Assembly: GCF_013396335.1 (NCBI RefSeq)
Contig: NZ_JABWSY010000001.1
Span: 248,001-312,000, forward strand
Length of the DNA stretch: 64,000 bases
Direction: 5' to 3'
Source: Bacillus sp. EB106-08-02-XG196
GTDB lineage: Bacteria > Bacillota > Bacilli > Bacillales > Cytobacillaceae
Shown one piece after another: positions 46,160 through 55,339 of this stretch. Position 1 is the stretch's first letter, and each line of letters starts with the position of its first letter. Both the position numbers and the translations under genes were made by a program. Below the pieces are notes generated by a model. That model was not told the origin of the DNA, ran no database searches, and worked only from the letters and a program-made list of their open reading frames with translations.

Positions 46160-46167
46160 ATTCCAGG

Positions 46168-46203
46168 TAAAAAACCCAATTCTATAGATTGAATTGGGTT
46201 TTT
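46168..46203 (+). terminator. Terminator after the small membrane protein gene
   Basis: AAAAAACCCAATTC pairs with GAATTGGGTTTTTT around TATAGATT: 14 bp perfect stem ending in T-run, 8 bp after the preceding stop. Confidence 0.88.
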
Positions 46204-46220
46204 TGAATATAGGAGTGATA

Positions 46221-46856
46221 ATGGTGCTGCATGAAATTCTGCATTTTTTTGGTCGGGCGATATGCCATCAATTAGAAGAGCGATCGCTGACAGTGTCCGG
46301 TGAGGTTCTTGCGGTTTGCGCAAGAGATACTGGGATCTATATTGGTATTTTTTCTACACTTATTTATTTGCATTTTTCAAAACGGAAACAAAGTATTACG
46401 ATTCCTTCTATTAAAGTAAGCTTTTTACTTTTGTTGTTTCTGGTTCCATTAATAATTGATGGACTCGGTTCATATTTAAACGTATTTGAATCGACGAATG
46501 TCAGGAGGTTGGTTACGGGGACTTTATTTGGTTTCGTCCTGCCTTATTTTATTTACCCGCTGCTATCGAAACAAGCACTGGATCATAAATGCCAACCGGT
46601 TCTAAACGAGAGTAGGGATTTTTATCTACCGCTTCTCTTAAGCTGTCTCTTGGGTGGATTATTTTATTGGGGCAACCTTCCGTCCGACCTTCTTAATGGC
46701 ATCATTATTTTCACAATCATTGTATGGTTCAGTTTATGTGCTTCATTTCTTTTTTCATCAATCCGCAGCCGTACATTAAAATTGGCTCTTTCAGTATTTA
46801 CCAGTCTGGCTTTTCTCTCGTTACTTTCTGTCATGCATTCTTGGATAACCATATAA
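46221..46856 (+). CDS. DUF2085-type membrane protein
   Basis: About 211 residues with five or six helices. The start is the ATG at 46221, preceded by AGGAGTGATA; the longer frame has no site. The N-terminal CHQLEERSLTVSGEVLAVCARDTGIYIG (Cys-His-Gln, then CARDTG; positions about 16-43) is the signature I associate with DUF2085, where the usual form is CARCTG, so one cysteine of the pair is replaced by Asp. Function unknown. Convergent with the GT2 gene. Confidence 0.72.
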   Translation: MVLHEILHFFGRAICHQLEERSLTVSGEVLAVCARDTGIYIGIFSTLIYLHFSKRKQSITIPSIKVSFLLLLFLVPLIIDGLGSYLNVFESTNVRRLVTGTLFGFVLPYFIYPLLSKQALDHKCQPVLNESRDFYLPLLLSCLLGGLFYWGNLPSDLLNGIIIFTIIVWFSLCASFLFSSIRSRTLKLALSVFTSLAFLSLLSVMHSWITI

Positions 46857-46909
46857 AATTCTATAAAGGATTAATTATTCATTATAAAGAACAACTTCAC
46901 CTAAAAAAA

Positions 46910-48274
46910 TTACCCTTCCTGTTCAATATGATATTGTCTGCCAGTTCTAGCGACTTTGTTCCATCCTTCTTTGTTAATAAAGTATTGTACGGTTCCATTT
47001 AACGTACAGAATAATGTAAAAAACCTGAAGATGAATATATCAAAAATGATCACAACTAAAAGATTTAGAAATTCTTTATAAGAAAAACTATTTTGATAAT
47101 AATAAGAAATAACAATAGCCACAAAATTATAGAGTAAATTTGATAAACCGGTAATGATGGCAAAGAGGAAAATTACACTTGGGTTACCCGAAAATAATAG
47201 TATAGACAAAAATCCTAATACGGTTAGAAACGAGCAAAAAATACCTACAAATAATGCATCAACCATAAAGAAAAAGGATAAAGGACTCTTAAAAACGGAT
47301 AACAGAAATTCTCTTAAATAAAGAACAGTGCAATCAATAAACGCCTTTTGCCACCTAATTCGCTGGTCATACAGCCCCTTCCATGTTTCAGGAACCTCCG
47401 TATAACAAATTGCTTCTGGAATATAGGCTACTTTTAAATCGTTTTTTTTATTTTTATAATGTTGAACCTTTAAGGTAATATCGATATCTTCGCCAATCGT
47501 TTTTCTATATCCACCTACTTTAATCAAAACATCTCTTTTAAAAATACCGAAAGCACCAGATATAATAGAAAGAGCATCTGCCTTGGCTAGAGACGCTTTA
47601 TAAATATAGAACCCGCGTAAATATTCAGCGATTTGAAATTTCACGATCGGTTTGACCTTTAATGTTGGTTTTAAAGAGCCATTTTTTAACTTTCTACCCT
47701 GTAAAACATGGACGGTTCCACCCGCAGCTATTAAGTTGGTATCTTCAAAAGCTCTGTTAATAACACAAAGAGCCTTTTCATCTAATATGCTATCCGCATC
47801 TAAGGTAATAACCAAATCGTTGGAGGCATAGGTTATTCCAGCATTAAGTGAGTCTGCTTTTCCCCCATTAAATTTATCAATTACGACAATCCTCGGGTTT
47901 TTCTTCGATCTATAAATTCCTTTTATTGGAGCAAACTCTAAATCACAATTATTCGGTCTCATTTTTTGAATCTCTAGATCTAACATTTCTTCCATTATTT
48001 CAAATGAATGATCAGTAGAACCATCGTTGATCAGGATGTATTCATAATTCTTATAATTTAAACCCTCAATCCCTAAAATGGTTGTTTCAATAATGGATTC
48101 CTCGTTGTAACAAGGGACTAAAATACTCAATGGTTTTTCTGATAATTTTAACTCCGTTTTTAGATAATAGGGGTTTTTCCTTAGAATAAACAGCGAATGA
48201 ATCATATGGAAAATCGGAAAAATGAGACAGATGATGAAAATTAAATGCGGCCAAATTTCAAATATATTTTCCAT
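46910..48274 (-). CDS. Processive family 2 glycosyltransferase
   Basis: 454 residues. N-terminal helix (about 8-28), GT-A domain with LSILVPCYNEE, ILINDGSTD, ITLDADS and GEDID, then YDQRIRWQKA (the Q/RxxRW motif of processive polymerases), and three or four C-terminal helices. It would polymerise a beta-linked exopolysaccharide across the membrane, in the style of IcaA/PgaC or curdlan/cellulose synthases; the sugar is not predictable. Its ATG overlaps the stop of the GH16 remnant (TAAATG), so the two once formed one operon. No PilZ domain. Confidence 0.85.
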   Translation of the reverse strand: MENIFEIWPHLIFIICLIFPIFHMIHSLFILRKNPYYLKTELKLSEKPLSILVPCYNEESIIETTILGIEGLNYKNYEYILINDGSTDHSFEIMEEMLDLEIQKMRPNNCDLEFAPIKGIYRSKKNPRIVVIDKFNGGKADSLNAGITYASNDLVITLDADSILDEKALCVINRAFEDTNLIAAGGTVHVLQGRKLKNGSLKPTLKVKPIVKFQIAEYLRGFYIYKASLAKADALSIISGAFGIFKRDVLIKVGGYRKTIGEDIDITLKVQHYKNKKNDLKVAYIPEAICYTEVPETWKGLYDQRIRWQKAFIDCTVLYLREFLLSVFKSPLSFFFMVDALFVGIFCSFLTVLGFLSILLFSGNPSVIFLFAIITGLSNLLYNFVAIVISYYYQNSFSYKEFLNLLVVIIFDIFIFRFFTLFCTLNGTVQYFINKEGWNKVARTGRQYHIEQEG

Positions 48275-48580
48275 TTACTCTCCTACTTTACGATAAATTT
48301 TTACATAATCTATTGAAAATTCAGCTGGGAAAATGGTACTCTCATCTGGTTTACCTGGCCAATTCCCCCGAGACTAACATTCTCTTTTTTATAAGCATGT
48401 AATTCATTGTTATAATTTATTTCTCTATCTAATGCAGTCCAAGTTTATTAAGCTCTGGACCATTAAACTCGCCATAAAAAACTAATTCCCACACAGGATA
48501 GAAATAGACTCTATAGCCTTTTAGGTTATACTGAACGAAACATTCAATATAAAGAACAATTAAGCAAAAAAAATTTTCAC
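48275..48580 (-). pseudogene. Remnant of a glycoside hydrolase family 16 glucanase
   Basis: Reading the minus strand gives three fragments in different frames. First a signal-peptide-like VKIFFA-stop-LFFILNVSFS. Then VWELVFYGEFNGPELNK, the GH16 N-terminal signature, followed after a one-base deletion near 48447 by TWTALDREINYNNELHAY and KKENVS. Finally, after an internal deletion, NWPGKPDESTIFPAEF and SIDYVKIYRKVGE-stop, the typical GH16 C-terminus. The catalytic ExDxxE region is gone. No intact frame covers this gap, so it is a pseudogene. Confidence 0.82.
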
Positions 48581-48597
48581 TTTAACTAAACCCCAGA

Positions 48598-48936
48598 TTA
48601 ATTTGTAATAATGGCATCAATTAACTTTTTTATTTGGTTTAATTTTTCAGTGGTTAATTGATCATCAGACAATTCTATCTCGACTTTAAGTTTACTTTTC
48701 ACCTGTAATAACCCTTTACAGAATAGCCCTGACTCCTCTTTTTCAATACGAATCAAATCCTCTACCGCCACTCCAAACGTTTCTGCCAGCTTCCCGAGTA
48801 TCTCCAAACTTGGGTTCTTTTGAATTTTCCGTTCTATTAAACTTAAATAAGATTTTGAGATACCGGTCTGTTCACTTAACTTACTTAAAGACATTCCCTT
48901 TTCTATCCTCAACGCTTTGAGTTTATATCCGTCCAT
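48598..48936 (-). CDS. SinR-like XRE-family transcriptional regulator
   Basis: 112 residues. N-terminal XRE helix-turn-helix (about residues 5-60: LRIEKGMSLSKLSEQTGISK, SYLSLIERKIQKNPSLEIL), then a linker and a C-terminal helical segment LTTEKLNQIKKLIDAI that resembles the SinR/SinI dimerisation module. SinR proteins repress exopolysaccharide and matrix genes. Here the gene sits directly after tadC (29-bp gap) and before the GH16 remnant and GT2, so control of pilus and polysaccharide genes is likely. No sinI-like gene was found beside it. Confidence 0.82.
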   Translation of the reverse strand: MDGYKLKALRIEKGMSLSKLSEQTGISKSYLSLIERKIQKNPSLEILGKLAETFGVAVEDLIRIEKEESGLFCKGLLQVKSKLKVEIELSDDQLTTEKLNQIKKLIDAIITN

Positions 48937-48965
48937 CGAATCACCCCTTGTTGTAAATTTTCAAC

Positions 48966-49898
48966 TTACCCACCGAGGCCTTTGGTTATTAGCGTAATTA
49001 CCAATGGTCCTAGAATAACAATAAATAATGAAGGGAAGATGAAAAATACCATTGGAAATAACATCTTAACAGGTGCTTTCATGGCCTGCTCCCTTGCAGC
49101 TTCACGACGTTGTTCCCGAATTCTTACAGTTAAATTGCCTAGAACCTTTGCCATTCCGATTCCGAGCTGGTCTGCCTGGATTAATGAAGTGATGACGCTT
49201 TGAAAGGAATCGGATGGTACACGTTTCCGAAGAGCATAAAAGGCCTCTCTTCTCGATTTACCTAGCTTCATATCCTCTAATGTTTGAAAAAACTCATCAG
49301 CTAACGGTCCTTTAATCTTTTTCGAGACTTCAAGCAGAGCTAAATCTAACCCCATCCCAGCCTCTAATAATAGATTTACAGTATCAAAGAAATCCGGCAT
49401 AGAAACATTTATCTCTTTAATTCTAGCTGTCTTTTTCTTTCCAAGATAAAAGATTGGGAGTCGAAACCCTAACATCGCTAACGTCAACATCATCATCCAG
49501 GTTAACATTTTGTTATCTGAGCTCGGAAGAATAAGGAAAAATACAGGTAAACATAATCCAGCACTTAGGACAAATTGGAAAAGCCTGAAATCGATAGCTG
49601 ATTTAAAAGGATTGCCAGCGTCCCTAAGGAGCATGTCTAATTTTTTCCTCTCGTCTTTTGAAACCCTTTTACTTAACATTTCTGTTCCTTTGCTCCAATA
49701 GATATCGATAGACTTTTTTATACTTTTCTTATTCTTTTGTTCTATTGAATCATCTTTTTGCTTTTTTAATGGTTCAGCAAAAAATTTATTTACCCGTTCA
49801 TTGAAGGCTATTTGTTTTTTGAATATGGTAAGCATAAAAGCTGCTATAAGTGTAGTTGAAAATCCAGCGAGTAAAAATAGTAGTATAATATCCAGCAT
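48966..49898 (-). CDS. tadC: Tad pilus assembly membrane protein TadC
   Basis: About 310 residues, type II secretion F-domain protein. The start is the ATG at 49898 with GAGGTG upstream; the longer frame runs into tadB. Helices at about 3-24, 110-150 and at the C-terminus; the T2SF core is PDFFDTVNLLLEAGMGLDLALLEVSKK and RVPSDSFQSVITSLIQADQLG. It forms the inner-membrane platform with TadB for Flp pilus assembly. Last structural gene of the tad operon. Confidence 0.9.
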   Translation of the reverse strand: MLDIILLFLLAGFSTTLIAAFMLTIFKKQIAFNERVNKFFAEPLKKQKDDSIEQKNKKSIKKSIDIYWSKGTEMLSKRVSKDERKKLDMLLRDAGNPFKSAIDFRLFQFVLSAGLCLPVFFLILPSSDNKMLTWMMMLTLAMLGFRLPIFYLGKKKTARIKEINVSMPDFFDTVNLLLEAGMGLDLALLEVSKKIKGPLADEFFQTLEDMKLGKSRREAFYALRKRVPSDSFQSVITSLIQADQLGIGMAKVLGNLTVRIREQRREAAREQAMKAPVKMLFPMVFFIFPSLFIVILGPLVITLITKGLGG

Positions 49899-49899
49899 A

Positions 49900-50862
49900 T
49901 TACACCTCGATTCGGATGATTTTCTGAATAACCACCCAGCCAATGATGATAGAAACTGAAGCAACGAACAGCATCATCCATCCTAATGGATGCTCCAGCA
50001 TGGGTGAAAAATATTCACGGTTTACTAATGCTAAATACAATCCAAGACCAACCGGCAGTAAAGTAATAATCCAAGATGACATTCTGCCCTGTGCGGTCAA
50101 AGTGTTTAGTTCTTCCAGTATTCTAACCCTGCCTCTAATGGTTTCTTCCATTGTTTCAAGCAACTCAGCTAGGTTTCCTCCGCTCCTTCTTTGAGCAAGA
50201 ATAGCCCTGATGACTACTTCCAGTTCCTTATTTGGCAGGCGTTTCTCCATTTCATCGAAAACCTCCTCCAAAGGAACACCTAATCCTGCCTGGCGAATTA
50301 CTCGCTCAAATTCAGGTCCCAGTGGATCGGGAATCTCTTTTCCAACCAGCTGCATTGCCTGCATAAAGCTAAAGCCTGCTCGCATGGAGTTTGCCATCAT
50401 TCCTAACACTTCAATCAATTGATAGTTTACAAAGGCCAAGCGTTTCTTTCTTTTTCGTTTCATGATGATTTTAGGAACTGCAAATCCAATGATTACCACA
50501 AACGCATTGAAATACCATGGTAAGTCTAGAATTAATCCTAATAAACCAATGCTGGCAGCTACAAGAAGCCTAAGCGCAAAAAAATCCTCTGGTTTCAATT
50601 TACTTCCTGCTTCAAGCAACAGCTTTACTGTACCTTCATTAAATTGAACGTTTTTAAACATAGCTGCAATTTTATATACTAACTGGTTACTGACAGATGG
50701 TTTCTTTTCGCGTCCGCTCGATACTTCTATTTGCTCTGGAGAAGGCAAAAACTCGTTTATACGTTGTTTGATCCTTCGCTTTTCAGCATAGGTTACTAGA
50801 AAGAGAAATATAGTACCGCTAACGGCAATAAATAGCAGCAGAATTGTTATCGCTGTTTTCAT
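49900..50862 (-). CDS. tadB: Tad pilus assembly membrane protein TadB
   Basis: About 320 residues. The start is the ATG at 50862 with GGGAGTGGG upstream. One N-terminal helix, a cytoplasmic region, a helix pair near residues 85-125, then the T2SF domain (VLGMMANSMRAGFSFMQAMQLVG, RRSGGNLAELLETMEETIRGR) and two C-terminal helices. Partner of TadC. It overlaps the TadA gene by 4 bp and is one base away from tadC. Confidence 0.9.
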   Translation of the reverse strand: MKTAITILLLFIAVSGTIFLFLVTYAEKRRIKQRINEFLPSPEQIEVSSGREKKPSVSNQLVYKIAAMFKNVQFNEGTVKLLLEAGSKLKPEDFFALRLLVAASIGLLGLILDLPWYFNAFVVIIGFAVPKIIMKRKRKKRLAFVNYQLIEVLGMMANSMRAGFSFMQAMQLVGKEIPDPLGPEFERVIRQAGLGVPLEEVFDEMEKRLPNKELEVVIRAILAQRRSGGNLAELLETMEETIRGRVRILEELNTLTAQGRMSSWIITLLPVGLGLYLALVNREYFSPMLEHPLGWMMLFVASVSIIIGWVVIQKIIRIEV

Positions 50863-52208
50863 TTTTCCCACTCCCCAATAAACCATGATGAAGGCAGCTG
50901 ATAACCATTTATCTCAAGCTGCTCGGTGAACTTGGGACGAATACCGGTACTTATGAATTTACCCTCAATTCGGCCATCAATAGAATGACGTGTTTCCTTA
51001 AAAACAAAAAGTTCTTGAAGAACAATCGTTTCCCCTTCCAACCCTAGTACTTCCGTTATATGGGTAATCTTTCGTGTCCCATCCTTCATCCTTGACTGAT
51101 GGACAATTAAATCAATCGCATTCGCAATCTGTTCACGGATGGCTTTTACCGGAAGTTCATATCCTGCCATTAACACCATGGTCTCCAAGCGTGAAAGGAT
51201 GTCACGCGGAGAATTTGCGTGACCTGTACTTAAGCTGCCGTCATGACCGGTGTTCATTGCTTGAAGCATATCCAAAGCCTCTGCTCCTCGAACCTCACCG
51301 ACTACGATTCGATCAGGACGCATCCGAAGTGCATTTCGAACTAAATCACGGATCGTAATTTGTCCCTTACCCTCAATGTTCGGCGGACGGGATTCAAGTG
51401 AAACGATATGCTCCTGTTCGAGTTTAAGCTCGGCTGCATCTTCGATTGTTACAATCCGTTCATCATTGGGAATAAAGGATGATAATACATTTAGTGTCGA
51501 GGTTTTACCTGATCCAGTCCCACCGCTAATAAAAACATTAAGCTTTGATTTCACACAAATCTCAAGAAATTCCGCCATTTTTTCATCCAAAGTTTTAAAA
51601 TCGATAATATCCTTAATAGTAAATGGAGTTTCAGAGAACTTTCGGATGGTTAAGCTTGGTCCCTTAAGTGCCAGCGGAGGAATAATCGCATTAACACGTG
51701 AACCATCAGGCAGACGCGCGTCAACCATTGGTGAACTTTCATCCACTCGGCGGCCAATAGGGGAAACAATTCGCTCTATAACTCGCATAACATGCTGATT
51801 ATCGATGAAATTTACATTGCTTCGGTAAACCTTACCTTTTTTCTCGTAGTAAACCTCATTGTAGCTATTAACCATAACCTCACTGACTAAAGGATTCTCC
51901 AACAAAGGGGTAATCGGCCCATAAGCAAGCAATTCGTCTTTAACATAATGAAGAAGATCCCTCTTCTCTTCAAAGGTCAACCTTGTACCTTCCTGTTCAA
52001 AAAAGTTCTCGGCTAATTCCTCTAATTTTTCATTTTCCTGTTGTTTATTTTGACCAGGATATTTTTTCAATTCTTCCAAAAGGAAATTATGAAGGTCAGC
52101 CTCAATATCCCAGAACTCTTGTGATTTCTCTACAACTGGAACTTCTTGGGACGATTTGGTATTTATTATTGTGCTATTTTCCTCAATAAATCGTTTAAAA
52201 AGTGACAT
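50859..52208 (-). CDS. tadA: Tad pilus assembly ATPase TadA/CpaF
   Basis: A 449-residue secretion ATPase of the GspE/CpaF type. Central features: PMVDARLPDGSRVNAIIPPL, Walker A ISGGTGSGKTST (about 230), the Asp box, Walker B and the His box in RMRPDRIVVGEVRGAEALDML and GSLSTGHANS. It powers polymerisation, and possibly retraction, of the Flp pilus. Sits between cpaE and tadB with a short gap and a 4-bp overlap. Confidence 0.95.
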   Translation of the reverse strand: MSLFKRFIEENSTIINTKSSQEVPVVEKSQEFWDIEADLHNFLLEELKKYPGQNKQQENEKLEELAENFFEQEGTRLTFEEKRDLLHYVKDELLAYGPITPLLENPLVSEVMVNSYNEVYYEKKGKVYRSNVNFIDNQHVMRVIERIVSPIGRRVDESSPMVDARLPDGSRVNAIIPPLALKGPSLTIRKFSETPFTIKDIIDFKTLDEKMAEFLEICVKSKLNVFISGGTGSGKTSTLNVLSSFIPNDERIVTIEDAAELKLEQEHIVSLESRPPNIEGKGQITIRDLVRNALRMRPDRIVVGEVRGAEALDMLQAMNTGHDGSLSTGHANSPRDILSRLETMVLMAGYELPVKAIREQIANAIDLIVHQSRMKDGTRKITHITEVLGLEGETIVLQELFVFKETRHSIDGRIEGKFISTGIRPKFTEQLEINGYQLPSSWFIGEWEK

Positions 52209-52218
52209 ATCCTTCGCC

Positions 52219-53409
52219 TCACTTCCGCAGTAGATACCAACGTTTATCTTTTTTTACCTCTACTATCGCATCTTTGTTTTCTACAAACAGTGCCTCTGAC
52301 AGCTTTAAAACCGACTTTCCAATCTGGCTGCGTGAATTAGACAAGATATACGGATAACCAGCATTAATGGAAGCCAATACAACAGGTGCCTGGTCGGGGA
52401 GGATGTGATAAACATTTAATCCAAAGATTTCTTCAATTTTTTTAACCTCAAGGCCCTGACCCTTTTGATACCTATTCAAAATTGGCTTAACTTTGTTTTT
52501 TAGATTAATAGTCTCTAAAGTTTCAAGATAAAGCTGACTTAACCGTAAAACCGAAAGTTCATTCGAAGTCAGCAGTAGTATTTCATCTGCTAAATCAATA
52601 CAGCGCAAATGAATCTCGGATAAATATGTCGGCATATCAATTAAAACGATATCAAAATACTTCTTCGTTTCTTCGATGGCCGCTTTAATATGCTGCTCTG
52701 AAATTCCTTCAAAGAATTCAGGTCTTAGCGGTGCCGCTAGGATCGAGACATCAAACTCACCACTTGTCATGTACTGGCTGATAGGATAATTATCCCGCCC
52801 ACAGCCTTCTTTGACCCACTCGTAAATCGTTCTTTTCGGCTTAAGGTTGCAATACATTGCGACTTCACCAAACTGAAGATTACCATCAATAATCGCAACC
52901 TTTTTCCCCATCTTAGCAAACGAAACGGCGAGATTAATGGTTAAAACCGTTCTCCCCATTCCTCCTTTTGGGCTGGAGACTGCAATTACTCTTCCTTCTG
53001 CTTTTGATAGATTAGTATGATTTTGATCCATTTTGACTCGATGTAACATAAATTTCCTTGCATGAAGAACTGCCTCAGAAAGTTCTTCCTCGCTATAGGA
53101 GGAGCGTAAGGTATCTGATGCTCCCATCTGCATCGCCCTTTTTAAGTTTTCCATGTTTTCAGGAACAATTAGAATGATGTAAGCATGCGGGTATAGTGCC
53201 GAAATTTCTTGAGAAAGTTCATAAACGTTATAAAGCGATCCAGCTTTTAAAAAGAGAACAGAATGATTATTCTCCATCAAGAGTTGATGAAGCCTTTCTA
53301 ATTGGTTTGTCTTAGTTAATTGGAAATTGTTCTTTTCTAAAATTGTTTTAAGTTCACCAGGAGTGGTTTTTGTATCAGAAAAATAAATCCAATTTATGTT
53401 GTTCATCAC
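52219..53409 (-). CDS. cpaE: Tad pilus localisation ATPase CpaE/TadZ
   Basis: A 396-residue protein: N-terminal receiver-like domain (about 1-125, without the full phospho-acceptor set) and a ParA/MinD-type ATPase domain with the deviant Walker A SSPKGGMGRTVL (about 150-161), GNLQFGEVAMYCNL and VLIDMPTYLS. TadZ/CpaE proteins position the pilus machine at the cell surface. Its ATG overlaps the cpaB stop by 4 bp. Confidence 0.9.
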   Translation of the reverse strand: MMNNINWIYFSDTKTTPGELKTILEKNNFQLTKTNQLERLHQLLMENNHSVLFLKAGSLYNVYELSQEISALYPHAYIILIVPENMENLKRAMQMGASDTLRSSYSEEELSEAVLHARKFMLHRVKMDQNHTNLSKAEGRVIAVSSPKGGMGRTVLTINLAVSFAKMGKKVAIIDGNLQFGEVAMYCNLKPKRTIYEWVKEGCGRDNYPISQYMTSGEFDVSILAAPLRPEFFEGISEQHIKAAIEETKKYFDIVLIDMPTYLSEIHLRCIDLADEILLLTSNELSVLRLSQLYLETLETINLKNKVKPILNRYQKGQGLEVKKIEEIFGLNVYHILPDQAPVVLASINAGYPYILSNSRSQIGKSVLKLSEALFVENKDAIVEVKKDKRWYLLRK

Positions 53410-54020
53410 TGCTCAGTCCCCTCACCTTTGATTACTTCTCTTGTTTGCTTGATACCAGATTTACCGGTCTCATTGTCTTTAGAATTTCGGAGCATTAGAT
53501 AGAAGCCGTCTTTATCTTGAGCAGCTAAACTAATCACTACACCTTGTTCAGGTGTTACTTCTAAAGTAACAGTTTCATATTGTAGTGCAGTTTCCTTGTT
53601 GTCTGATGATTTACCTGAGGATAGAATTTTTACATTTTCGAGTACTAGAATTGCAGATTTAAATTCCTTTTTTGTTGCGTCATCTTTAGTAGTTTCATAA
53701 GCAATGACGTCAACCATTGAATTCGGTGTTATAAACCCAGATACTCCCTGCTGCGATTCTACTTTTATCGAAATCGCCCTTTTACCTGTACTTACATCCT
53801 CAATTGGATTTGAGAATTCTCTTAAAAGTGCTAGTTCTTTTTCAGCCTGTTTTTCTTTTTCCTTTTCAGATTTTTGATCTTTTTTCTCTTTAGCATCCTG
53901 CCCAACCGCTATGCTGGCTGGAGAGGAAGTTTTTTCTTTTGAAAATACCGATACGTAAACAAAGCATGCAACTATCAGACCTAATACTACTGAGATAATC
54001 CAAATTTTTTTCGTATTCAT
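53406..54020 (-). CDS. cpaB: Flp pilus assembly protein CpaB/RcpC (short form)
   Basis: A 204-residue protein with one N-terminal helix (about 6-25), a highly charged Lys/Glu coiled-coil stretch (about 42-65), and an RcpC/SAF-like domain: KRAISIKVESQQGVSGFITPNSMVDVIA. In diderms CpaB lines the periplasm beneath the secretin; here, without an outer membrane, it must lie outside the cytoplasmic membrane within the wall. Shorter than the diderm proteins (about 250-300), with only one clear SAF-type half. GGAGGTCACT precedes the start. Confidence 0.85.
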   Translation of the reverse strand: MNTKKIWIISVVLGLIVACFVYVSVFSKEKTSSPASIAVGQDAKEKKDQKSEKEKEKQAEKELALLREFSNPIEDVSTGKRAISIKVESQQGVSGFITPNSMVDVIAYETTKDDATKKEFKSAILVLENVKILSSGKSSDNKETALQYETVTLEVTPEQGVVISLAAQDKDGFYLMLRNSKDNETGKSGIKQTREVIKGEGTEQ

Positions 54021-54051
54021 AGTGACCTCCTACAATTCAGGCAAAAGTGGT

Positions 54052-54972
54052 TTATTCTACAAGCTTGACGCCGTATAGGGAATAATCCCCGATTCCTGTA
54101 CCACTACCAATTTCCCCAGGTGATATCATTTTAATAAACTTTCCATAGAGCTTTTTGTCTTCATACTTTTCAATCCAATACGATGCAAATCCAGCCACTA
54201 ATAATTCACTTTTCCCTGTTACCTTTTTGCCATCTACATCTTCCCATTTATCTATAACCACAATTGTTACGACCCTTTTACATAAATTATCTGCAGTAGT
54301 CGCACTTTGGCAATAAGTTTTTGAAGCATCACTGGCTATTAAATATTCAATGCCCTTATCTATCTGACCTACTTTTCCCCCAGAATCTGTCCATACCGTT
54401 TTACCGACTTCGTATGTCGCTCCATTTTCTAAAGCATCACGAACATTCTGAGCATCAGAGTCTAAATATCCACAATTACCTTGAAGTGTCCCAGGATTTG
54501 TTTCCCCACAATTTAAAACAGCAGCATTAGGAATATTACTTTTTTCGATTACTAAAGGTGCAATCCCATTTGCTTTTGTTAGAGGAGCAACTTTTGCTGC
54601 TGCTGTTGCGCTAATTGTTGTGTCATTTATTCCAATTACCTTAGCAAAAGTCATAGGAACGGTTATTTGTTTTGTCGCTTTTATTGAGTCGCTAGTGTAG
54701 GTAAGTTCAGATTCCGATACTTTAAATTTATTTTTATCAGACACATCTATTGCAATCTCAGTTGCTCTAGCCTCACTCGTTCGCAACCCTTGGACACCTG
54801 CTAAAACAGCAGCATCTAAAGCTTTTTGAAGCTTACTTTTCTCCGTGTATAATCTTCCTCCATCAATTACTATCGCAGTGATTCCGAGTAATACCACCAT
54901 AAAAATAGCAACAAATACTAGTACTCCGCCGCTTTCATCACGTAATTTTACAAAATGCAACAGTATTTTCAT
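54052..54972 (-). CDS. tadG: TadG-like minor pilin/pilus assembly protein
   Basis: About 306 residues. The start is the ATG at 54972 with GAGGG nine bases upstream; a TTG three codons earlier is too close to that site. N-terminal DESGGVLVFVAIFMVVLLGITAIVIDGGRLY (positions about 15-45) is the TadE/G (Flp pilus-assembly) membrane segment; the rest is extracellular, with a pair-rich Cys set (CGETNPGTLQGNCGY, TYCQSATTADNLCK). Function: minor pilin or adhesin-like tip component. Overlaps tadE's end closely. Confidence 0.82.
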   Translation of the reverse strand: MKILLHFVKLRDESGGVLVFVAIFMVVLLGITAIVIDGGRLYTEKSKLQKALDAAVLAGVQGLRTSEARATEIAIDVSDKNKFKVSESELTYTSDSIKATKQITVPMTFAKVIGINDTTISATAAAKVAPLTKANGIAPLVIEKSNIPNAAVLNCGETNPGTLQGNCGYLDSDAQNVRDALENGATYEVGKTVWTDSGGKVGQIDKGIEYLIASDASKTYCQSATTADNLCKRVVTIVVIDKWEDVDGKKVTGKSELLVAGFASYWIEKYEDKKLYGKFIKMISPGEIGSGTGIGDYSLYGVKLVE

Positions 54973-54973
54973 A

Positions 54974-55339
54974 TTATTCAACCCTCATAATCGTGGTATC
55001 TTTTAAAGTTAATGGGCCTACAACATTTCCTATAATTGGTGTAAGAAAAGTTATCGGATACGTTATTGTTATAGTCGCATCTGTTCCAGATGACCCTGTA
55101 GTGACACTTACTTGCCCCGCTGTTAAGCCTATGCTCGACCCTTGATTAACCGCTTTACTTGTAATTGTGGCTACATCTTTACCAATACTTGCTGTTCTCG
55201 CAGCTTCTCTTCCAGCATGATCGATAGTTAAATAGGCATGGAAAATTCGTCCAAAATCAATTATTCCAAACAGTAGGAATATAAGTACTGGAACTATCAG
55301 TGCAAACTCAACTAATGATTGCCCCTTTTCCGATTTCAT
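54974..55339 (-). CDS. tadE: TadE-like minor pilin
   Basis: About 121 residues from the ATG at 55339 (MKSEKGQSLVEFALIVPVLIF), preceded by GGGGGAGC. GQSLVEFALI is the pseudopilin-type cleavage and hydrophobic core of TadE, and FGRIFHAYLTIDHAGREAARTAS follows as in the family. It would be processed by the prepilin peptidase encoded just upstream, with which it overlaps by 4 bp. Confidence 0.88.
   Translation of the reverse strand: MKSEKGQSLVEFALIVPVLIFLLFGIIDFGRIFHAYLTIDHAGREAARTASIGKDVATITSKAVNQGSSIGLTAGQVSVTTGSSGTDATITITYPITFLTPIIGNVVGPLTLKDTTIMRVE

Noticed and set aside
48275..48597. Empty intergenic region
   Set aside because: Translation in several frames shows GH16 fragments, so it is reported as a pseudogene.
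51376..51798. 140-codon plus-strand frame opposite tadA
   Set aside because: Antisense to conserved ATPase motifs; no start signal.
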